Assembly: GCA_003116995.1 (NCBI GenBank)
Contig: BDSL01000029.1
Span: forward strand, 930,001-994,000
DNA: 64,000 nucleotides
From: Yamagishiella unicocca
Taxonomy: Eukaryota > Chlorophyta > Chlorophyceae > Chlamydomonadales > Volvocaceae
Reading direction: 5' to 3'
Part shown: in pieces, positions 53,832 to 61,532 of the stretch
How positions within the stretch are numbered: position 1 is the first letter of the stretch
Layout of the letters: the number at the start of each line of letters is the position of its first letter
The notes under the pieces: model-generated
Seen by the model: the letters and a program-made list of their open reading frames with translations, nothing else
Databases searched by the model: none
Told to the model about the DNA's origin: nothing
Program-made: the position numbers and the translations under genes

Positions 53832-54756
53832 GTGTCAGTAGTAAAGCAATTAATGCCGCAAGTACCCAATGATGGCTGCCTCAGGCAGGGTACCGATAGC
53901 CAGCAGCACCCCCTACCTTGAAGGCCTTGTCCAGCGCCAGGAGGTGCTTCTCCCAGTCCTCCATCTGGGGGAAGGGGATGCATGAAAGACCCAGTTACTT
54001 GACGTGGGAAGTGTATCGGAGGGAGGAGTCCTCATTGTGCACTTGCACTACAAAACCAACCGCACCAAGCAAAGACCTGACTTATCATAACGAAATAGTG
54101 AGTAAAGATAGGGCACTTTATCGCGAGCGACTATACTGCCGTAGTTGCGTGGATGCAGAGTGCCTCTGATGCGGGTGATGTACGTGTACGGCAGGAAGCG
54201 GCCTGGTCGATAAGAGGGCAATCTTTGCTCGGGCTTGTTAACTGCCGTTTGTGCTTTTCAAGTACTAAGAGGCGTTGTCCCTCTGTCGGGACGGTGGCAT
54301 CTATAGTACCCAACAAGCCCACGCACCCGGGGTTTCCACTACTGCGGGCTGTGTTCAGTCGCCGCCGGTTGCGTTCTAATTGCTTCTGGTCGGTGTCTCT
54401 GTATGCGATGCTGCCGTGCGGTGGTTGGGGCGAGTGGTGGTGTAGATAGTGCGTGGCGCGCAGCGCCTGGGTCGCGCAGCGACCATCGGTGCGTGCAACA
54501 CGGATACTGGCAGCACGGATCTGAGTGCCGATCATAGCTCGCTCGGCCTCCCACGGGGGACTTCGGGGCTTCTCTGACGAACTTCGGCGGCCACCAACTG
54601 GCCTCGCTCGTGTTTGTTATCTGCTGTAACGTAATGTGGCAGTAAGGAGCGATAAGCCACATTGGTACAGTTACCTGCAAAACAAACGCGAGACACCTTC
54701 TTCACGTCCAAAACTACGAACCGGTTGGCCCGGCCGGCCCCGCCCTTCCTTCGCTG
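53832..54756 (+). repeat. Array unit 2, right part
   Basis: Resumes at AGTAGTAAAGCAATTAATGC exactly where 46970 left off. This unit lacks the embedded LINE 3' end found in unit 1 (GGGCGAGT joins GGTGGTGTAGATAG directly), so it shows the empty site. The minus-strand piece GTIDATVPTEGQRLLVLEKH differs from the unit 3 version (GTIEATVPTEGQRLLVLERH) only by conservative changes. Confidence 0.82.
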
Positions 54757-56130
54757 TGATAGGAAGCCCCGTGACGAGCCCAGGTCAGGTTACATTCCCC
54801 CCGGACAGTGTATTGTGGGGCAAGTTATATGAAGTATGGCGGCAGTATTCGGTACGTACACATTGATACGCACGCATCGTCTCCAATAAGGCAATCGCTC
54901 ATGCCCACCATTGGTTGAGGGCAGCTTGCCACTTTAGAACCTGCCCACAGGACTGGGCGACATTAACATGACCTGCATGCGCTGAGTTGCCCACGATTCT
55001 CATATCTCTTTCGCCTTTTACTAAAGAGATCAGCGAAGGCAACTCACTGAAGGCGCCTCGATCCAATCTTTGCTGCGCTATTGCGCACCCCAATCAATAT
55101 GATGTAACTCAGCGGGTAAGTACACTGTGGAATCTATGGAACATGTGAAAAGGCACTTAGTGGGCCCTGAAGAAGCACTCAGTGGGCCATCCCCTCCAGA
55201 GTTGAGTGCAAAATATACTGCCAGCTTTATGACACTCTTGAAAACCTTACTTTGCCCTACGACGCCCCCAATGCAAAAAGGCTGGTGGTGCGTGCACTTG
55301 ACCTGCGCCGCCTTAAAAGGGGCCGCGTGTGCAGGCAACGATCCTATTTAGGTAACCGAGGCCGGGAATGATGAGTCAGCGATTTGCAGCAAACGAAATC
55401 TTCTAGAGACCGCTGGAAAACCTGCGCCAGTAGTAAAGCAATTACTGCCGCAAGTACCCAATGATGGCTCCCTCAGGCAGGGTACCGGTAGCCAGCAGCG
55501 CTCCCTACCTTGAAGGCCTTGTCCAGCGCCAGGAGGTGCTTCTCCCAGTCTTCCATCTGGGGGGAGGGGATGAAGGGTTTTAGGGATGCAAGAAAGACCC
55601 GGCTAGCCGTTTCGACGTGCGTGGGAAGTTTATCGGAGGGGAGGGGTAAACGGGCGGGGAGGGGAGGATTGTGGCACTCGCAACACACTAGCGGAGCAAC
55701 GAACCAGGAAGGAGTCCCCACTACTGTGCACTACAAAACCAACCGCGCCAAGGAAAGACCCGACTTATCGTAACGAAATAGTGAGTAGAGATAGGGCAGT
55801 TTATCGCTCGCGAGCGACGATACTGCCGTAATTGCGTGGAAGCAGAGTGCCTCTGATGCGGCTGACGTACGTGTACGGCAGGAAGCGGTCTGGTCGATAC
55901 TATTAGGGCAACCTTTTCGCGGGCTTCTTAACTGCCGTCTGTGTCTTTCAAGTACTAAGAGGCGTTGTCCCTCTGTTGGGACGGTGGCCTCTATAGTGCC
56001 CAACCCTCCCACCCGGGGATTCCCGCTGCGGGCTGTGCACGGTCGCCGCCGGCGGTTGCGTCCTTATTGCTTCTGGTCGGTGTCTCTATGTGCGGTCTGC
56101 TGCCGTGCGGTGGGGCGAGTCTTCTCGATG
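54757..56130 (+). repeat. Array unit 3, left part
   Basis: Third unit with all landmarks. Its remainder continues at 60418-60619 beyond the LINE. It contains minus exon-like pieces at about 55544-55556 (MEDWEKHLLALDKAFK, CAG acceptor and GTAGGG donor), about 55210-55310 (CTHHQPFCIGGVVGQSKVFK) and about 54960-55060 (GAFSELPSLISLVKGERD). Confidence 0.82.
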
Positions 56131-59100
56131 GTTGTTGTTGTTGTAACGGTTACAGTGGGTTCCAGACCAAGAGGTAGAACCATCGGGCGCATCGCCTGAC
56201 ACTGAACAAGACGGAGGAAACAAATACCGACATGCACCGAAACAAAGGCAAACCACCAGAACACCAAGTTGACAGGCCGTAGGCATACAGAGCAGCAGCC
56301 AGCACCCCAGGGGGAATTTGCACTAGAGGCTCCCCTATCAGGAACTGGCCGCCAACCAACCTAACAGCCCAGCACCCGACGAACCAGTGAAGCGCCGCAA
56401 CGATGCAAACATCGGAACCCGCCACCTCTCATCCCATAAGGCACGGACCCCTAGCAGGGCTCAACACGCTTATATAGCCAGAAAGTATGAAGCACGGGAA
56501 ACCCCGCTCCCCAAGACAACCCGAGCCGATCAGGAATCCACCAGTACCTCAGCCGGTCCCCCGCACACAAGGCGATTGGCGACAACCCGCAAGAAAGGAT
56601 GCCGAGGCCCCACTGCATCCCAGCCTTTCTGGGGAAGCCCCAGCGCAGCAAAGCCCCTCAAAAGGGCCCAAAACTCCACCACCCCACGGCGAACGGCGCG
56701 ATCCAGAAGACCACTACCCGGAGTAAGAGGGGGACCACCAGCCCCCGCCCTTTTCAAGGCCGCGGCCATAAAACGGCGCCCCACCTCCATGGCAGTAATA
56801 GCCGCCAGGACTACTACATCCCAGACGCAGGACTGTACCCCGATAGGTGCTTGCACCAACCAAACTTGCGCCCGTGTCACCCCTGCACCGAGCTGGGTCT
56901 CGAGTTGGGCAGTCACTGCTTGAGCCACCGGGCAGAACCAAAAGTGGTGTAAGCGGGGGGTACCCGCCCCTGAAGACTCTCCAGCCGGCACACCGCACCC
57001 ACAAGGGGCTGCTGCTGCCGTCCGCATATGAGAGTTCCCGAGGAGGGGGATCCCATCCACAGCCAACCGCCACCATCCCTCCTTATAGGCCGGCTCCCAC
57101 TTCATGCCAGACCAGAGCCGCCGGAACACTTGCTGCAAGGCATTCAGGGCCGCTGGCAGGACAGGCCCGGTCCCCCCAAGCGCTTCGCGCACAAATGTCT
57201 CATGCGCGGCCCGCCGGGCGTCCGCGAACTCGACCAATTGCACAGCCGTCCCAACCCGAACAGTCATATCCCGCAGCGCCAGCGGCTCCCCCCCGCCCAA
57301 CCGCCACCCCAACCGTGCGGTGAGCATGGACCCCACTTCCTCTATCCCAGGTAGAATGTGGGGTATACCCTGGGAGGAAACCGGCATCACCAGTGCCGCT
57401 GCTTGCTTCCACGGGGTTGGCACCTCAGCTAGCAACGCTTCCAGCGCCCCCGTACATTCCCGCCACCGATCAAGCCCCAGAAACGTCTTTGCTGCTGTTG
57501 ACCGCGGATCTAAGACTCGGACGACGAGCCCCCGCCATCCCGCTGGCCATGCCGTCTGCACCGCCGCCTCGGACGCGACTAAGAAGTCCCGAAGTGCATC
57601 ACGAGCCGCTAGAACATCGCCCAACGTCTTAATGGCCCAGCACCCCACCAGTTCTGGGTGTAAGTATTCCAAGCCCGGCCTCCTGCCGACCACCACCTGC
57701 CCAGACTGGCAGGCTGGGAGGAGCGGGTTGCCCCAAATCGGCACGTGTACACACCACGGGCCTGGCACCAGCGGCTCGCTAGCGATGTCTTGTACCGGGG
57801 GCAAGGCCGCGAGCGCCGTGATCACCCGTCGGATATCAGCCGGCATCTCGTCCGCTCCCATCCACGGCCCCCTGCCTTGTGCTGTGAGCAGATTCAGAGG
57901 TCCAAACGCCGGATGCACCCCCCTCAGGTAAATGCTAAGGCAGCTGACCCATGGGGGCCGGCGCTCCCGGGGGCCCGCCATTGCCAACACAAAACGCAGG
58001 GCCCAACCAGCCCAGCGCGCCCGTACGTGCTCCTTGAGGGCAATGGCCCCAAAGCCCCCGAGGGATGGGTGCCCGACCAGCAGCCGCTGTGGGACACCTG
58101 TTGCTCGGCGCTCCCTAGCATCTGGGGCTAAATCCCGGTCAATGAGGTTCGCCGCCACCCGCTCTAACCCTTCCACTATGGTGTCTGGGGGTAGACCCCC
58201 ATGCTCCATGTGCCAGGTGACACGGTGCATCCCATATGCTGCGGCTGCTGTCGCCCTGCCAAACGTGGACAGGCGTAGCCTTGCAATCCGCGAGAACCTA
58301 CTTACTACCTTGTCCCTTTGGGACTCCCAGTCCACCATTGGGGACCCCCCTACGTCAGTAAACGGCAGATTCAACGCCGTGGCCGACGCTACGACCTTCA
58401 ACCCACCCATGTCATGCGGGCTAGGTCCCTCGAAGCCAATTGGCAGTAGCTCAACCTTATCCAGGTTCAGCTGTTGCCCAGAGGCTTGAGCGTACACCTC
58501 CATGGACGCCAGGAAAGCCGGCACTTCCGCTGGCCCCTCCAACAGCACCTGAGTGTCGTCGGCAAACTGCACCGCGGTGGTTATGTTGCCCGCCCCTACC
58601 GCAAGCCGGATGCCAACCCCCCGTTGCTGTAACCAGCAAAGGAGGGCTTGGGCTACAAACAGATACAACAGAGGTGCTAGCGGGCAGCCTTGCCGTACCC
58701 CCGCCTCTATAGGGACCAGGCGGGATTTGTGCCCGTTGACCACCGCCAACGACCTGGTGTCGGTTAGTAAGATCCGTGTCCAGGACATCAAACCCGCACC
58801 CGCCCCCATCGCCTCCATCGCCTCATACAGGAAGCCTCTGTCCACAGAATCGTATGCTTTGGCAATGTCCAGGAAAGCCAGCACACACGACCGACCTTGT
58901 TGTGCCATGAGATGGGGAATATGCCGCAGGAACAGTATATTGGCCCCAATAAGGCGCTTTGGCAGGAAAGCCGATTGTTCGAGCGAGATGACACCTCCCA
59001 ATACCGGTCCCAGCCTGGAGGCCAACACCTTAGTCAACACCCTATAATCTGTACACAGCAGGGTAATAGGCCGATAGCTGCCCTGAGCCGTAAGCGCTCC

Positions 59101-60386
59101 CCGGTTCTTGTACAGGATTGTGATCACGCCATCCAAGAACCCGGGGGGCACCTGGCCTGACTGACCCACTGCCGTGAAGACATCAGCCAACACCGGTGCT
59201 ATCTGCGTACGGCATGCTTTGTAGAGCTCTGAGGGAATACCATCCCACCCTGGCGATTTGCCCGGGGTGACGGCCTTCAGTACTGCGGCTACCTCAGCCA
59301 CCAAGATCTCAGGCGATCCTACACAACACGCCTGGGCCTCCGGAATACGCAGATTCTGGGCTCGCAGGGCCGCAATGACCTCCTCCCGCGCCTCCGATGA
59401 CACATGTGGCGGTGCCCTGCACACCTCGCGCCAGTACTCCGCCACCATTTGCGGCAGTCGTGTTGCGTCTGTAACAAGGCGCCCAGTTCCATCCTGCAGC
59501 GCTACCACCGCCTGTCTTGCCCTTGGAGGCTGGACTAGCGCCGTAAGCCCGCGGCTCGGGCGCTCCCCATCCCGCAGCCACTCTAGCCTGGCTGTACGCG
59601 CATCGGCTGCCCCTACCGCACGGGCGGCTGCGGCCACTTCTTCTTGCGCTGCCACCAAACCCTGCCAGGTGTGGGGCCCCTCAGCCGCGCCCTCCTCTAC
59701 GTCTGCAAACGCTGCCCTGGCCGCCTGAACTGCCACCTCCAACCTGACCCCAGGCCGCATCCGTCGCAGCCGGCATTGTCTGTTAAGGGCGCCTGCTAGA
59801 GCCCCCATTCTCCGCTTGAACGTCGGCCACCAAGCGAGCAGTCCTGGCATGTCCGCTACACCGGGGCGGAGGCTGCCCTCCGCCTGCACCCAGTTTACGA
59901 ACTGTTCCCGGAGGTCTTCATATGCCAAGAAGTGTGTGCGCACCCGTGGCATGCCTTGACCTTTGCCTTTTGCCACCCTCGGTAGAACGGTGACGACCGC
60001 GACCCTATGATCGGACGGGGTGGATGTCTCAATAGTGGACGATACCACATACGGCAGCATACACGTGGACACGTACAGCCGGTCAAGCCTTGAGGCTCCC
60101 GGCCGGGGCGCTCTGTACAGGTGCGAGAAGTCTCTTCGTCTAGGGTGCAGCTGACGGTAGGTATCGACCATGCCCGGGCACAGGGTACCGAACTCATTTG
60201 CCACCGAGCCATCCGGCCCCCTACCGCCTTCCCCTGCCGTCGAGTCGAGGCCTGCATCCGCTACAAAGTTGAAGTCGCCTACCCACAACAACTGTTCGTC
60301 CTCCTTCGCGGCAGCATACACCGGTGAGAGGGTTTTCCGTATAAACTCTATCCTCTGTGCGGCATACGCCGCCGTTGGCATATAGA
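56131..60386 (-). mobile_element. 5'-truncated L1-type LINE
   Basis: Minus-strand element with ORF2, a ~400-bp 3' UTR and a (CAA)n-type tail (GTAACCGTTACAACAACAAC). The 5' end abuts a leftover LINE 3' end at 60387-60419, so it sits within or next to an older LINE copy in array unit 3. The first part of the endonuclease is missing. Confidence 0.9.
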
Positions 60387-60498
60387 CAGTGGGTTCCAGA
60401 CCAAGAGGTAGAACCATCGATGGTGGTGTAGATAGTGGCGCGCAGCGCCTGGGTTGCGCAGCGACCCTCGCTGTGTGCAACACGGGTACTGGCAGCAC
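56530..60498 (-). CDS. LINE ORF2: endonuclease C-terminus plus reverse transcriptase
   Basis: Continuous frame of 1,322 codons. The first ~38 codons derive from an adjoining LINE 3' end, so the real element begins about residue 39 (codons below 60386). An APE-type endonuclease C-terminal half is visible (LLWVGDFNFVAD ~residue 72; SDHRVAVV ~163); its N-terminal half is absent. RT motifs: PGKSPGWDGIPSELY, SYRPITLLCTDYRVL, AFLDIAKAYDSV (~541), GVRQGCPLAPLLY and FADDTQVLL (~643). A C-terminal Cys/His cluster (PCGCG...HHFWFC) lies near residues 1165-1190, as in plant/algal L1. The frame is uninterrupted, suggesting a young copy that was truncated on insertion. The visible RT motifs are intact, but retrotransposition is unlikely without a full endonuclease. 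Confidence 0.9.
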   Translation of the reverse strand: MLPVPVLHTARVAAQPRRCAPLSTPPSMVLPLGLEPTVYMPTAAYAAQRIEFIRKTLSPVYAAAKEDEQLLWVGDFNFVADAGLDSTAGEGGRGPDGSVANEFGTLCPGMVDTYRQLHPRRRDFSHLYRAPRPGASRLDRLYVSTCMLPYVVSSTIETSTPSDHRVAVVTVLPRVAKGKGQGMPRVRTHFLAYEDLREQFVNWVQAEGSLRPGVADMPGLLAWWPTFKRRMGALAGALNRQCRLRRMRPGVRLEVAVQAARAAFADVEEGAAEGPHTWQGLVAAQEEVAAAARAVGAADARTARLEWLRDGERPSRGLTALVQPPRARQAVVALQDGTGRLVTDATRLPQMVAEYWREVCRAPPHVSSEAREEVIAALRAQNLRIPEAQACCVGSPEILVAEVAAVLKAVTPGKSPGWDGIPSELYKACRTQIAPVLADVFTAVGQSGQVPPGFLDGVITILYKNRGALTAQGSYRPITLLCTDYRVLTKVLASRLGPVLGGVISLEQSAFLPKRLIGANILFLRHIPHLMAQQGRSCVLAFLDIAKAYDSVDRGFLYEAMEAMGAGAGLMSWTRILLTDTRSLAVVNGHKSRLVPIEAGVRQGCPLAPLLYLFVAQALLCWLQQRGVGIRLAVGAGNITTAVQFADDTQVLLEGPAEVPAFLASMEVYAQASGQQLNLDKVELLPIGFEGPSPHDMGGLKVVASATALNLPFTDVGGSPMVDWESQRDKVVSRFSRIARLRLSTFGRATAAAAYGMHRVTWHMEHGGLPPDTIVEGLERVAANLIDRDLAPDARERRATGVPQRLLVGHPSLGGFGAIALKEHVRARWAGWALRFVLAMAGPRERRPPWVSCLSIYLRGVHPAFGPLNLLTAQGRGPWMGADEMPADIRRVITALAALPPVQDIASEPLVPGPWCVHVPIWGNPLLPACQSGQVVVGRRPGLEYLHPELVGCWAIKTLGDVLAARDALRDFLVASEAAVQTAWPAGWRGLVVRVLDPRSTAAKTFLGLDRWRECTGALEALLAEVPTPWKQAAALVMPVSSQGIPHILPGIEEVGSMLTARLGWRLGGGEPLALRDMTVRVGTAVQLVEFADARRAAHETFVREALGGTGPVLPAALNALQQVFRRLWSGMKWEPAYKEGWWRLAVDGIPLLGNSHMRTAAAAPCGCGVPAGESSGAGTPRLHHFWFCPVAQAVTAQLETQLGAGVTRAQVWLVQAPIGVQSCVWDVVVLAAITAMEVGRRFMAAALKRAGAGGPPLTPGSGLLDRAVRRGVVEFWALLRGFAALGLPQKGWDAVGPRHPFLRVVANRLVCGGPAEVLVDS
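60387..60419 (-). mobile_element. Residual LINE 3' end
   Basis: CAGTGGGTTCCAGACCAAGA and following bases match the embedded LINE end of unit 1 (45965-46012), with the same right boundary (before TGGTGGTGTAGA). Its tail is missing because the larger LINE starts there. Confidence 0.7.
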
Positions 60499-60619
60499 AG
60501 TCGGCCACTAGCGCGATTTTATAACGGGCGGGGTTTTCGGTAGTTTGGGAATTCTTGTGAGGAGGCGACTGGGAGCTGAGTGCCGATCGTAGCTCGGCCT
60601 CCCACGGGGGACTTCGGGG
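60418..60619 (+). repeat. Array unit 3, right part
   Basis: TGGTGGTGTAGATAGTGGCG through CCCACGGGGGACTTCGGGG matches units 1 and 2; the second Gypsy LTR begins immediately after. Confidence 0.8.
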
Positions 60620-61485
60620 TGTCGCAGACATTGCCGGGAGCCCACATAAGTTGTCCGGACGCATTGTGTAGGGACGTGCGCAGTCAGGCCCTAGGCCTTT
60701 GGGAAGCTGCGCGAAGCTGCCGGCCGAGCCATTGGCCTGCCCGAACCTACTATAGAAGCTGGGGGAAGTTGCCGCCAGGCCCCAGGCCTGCGCCAAACTA
60801 CTATGGAAGCTTCTAGGCAGCTTCCCGTTGCGCGAGGCCGAGGCCATAGACCTGCGAGAGTCTACTATGGAAGCTTCTAGGCAGCTTCCCGTTGCGTGAG
60901 GCCGAGGCCATAGGCCTGGGAGGACCTACTATGGAAGCTTCTAGGCAGCTTCCTGTCGTACGAGTTGGAGGCCATCACAATTGGTATAGAAGGGCCGAAG
61001 TTGCAGGCAGTTGGGAGTCACTCAGCGCTGCCTACAGACCTTAGTAGGCTGGTCCCTAGTGCTCCGGGCCACAGACCCTTACTCTGTTGTCTCCCTGAGC
61101 TGCCTGGCGTGGACTGTGGACCCGCTGCAGTCAGTCCCCAGGGCTCCGTGCTAAGACCCATAGATCTGTAACGGTACAGTTGAATTCCTGTGCTTCCACA
61201 TACACTGTACGCACACGTGGGCGGTTCCGCCTGCGAGCGCCCACACACCAACAAGTCTTCCGCTGCTTCTCATCTCTCGATCGCACACTGTCACTCCCCC
61301 GCGCTAGAGTGACGCTACACCGTCCGTCTCATTGGGTCAAACGCTGCGTTTCCGTCTTCTACGGGCGTAGCGCGGCGACACTTACAAAGCAACGCCCTGG
61401 GCAATATAGCGGCAGCCGGACCTAGCCACGAACCTAGCCAGTCGCGAAAAATTCTGGGTGGTTGCTGGTGATAGGTCCCGCCCCC
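60620..61485 (+). repeat. 5' LTR and leader of a second Gypsy element
   Basis: Starts TGTCGCAGACATTG exactly where the array unit breaks. It contains 3-4 copies of a 64-bp tandem repeat (CTACTATGGAAGCTTCTAGG...) at about 60745-60955 and a TGTAA signal at about 61167. The 3' boundary is not certain; TGGTATCGAGACCAC at 61491 resembles the primer-binding site of the first Gypsy element. The matching 3' LTR is outside the window. Confidence 0.6.
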
Positions 61486-61532
61486 GCGGGTGGTATCGAG
61501 ACCACATTGCTTAGTAAGTAGTCGCTCCCATC

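Noticed and set aside
56387..60385. Many plus-strand ORFs of 60-275 codons
   Set aside because: Antisense shadows of the LINE ORF2 reading frame.
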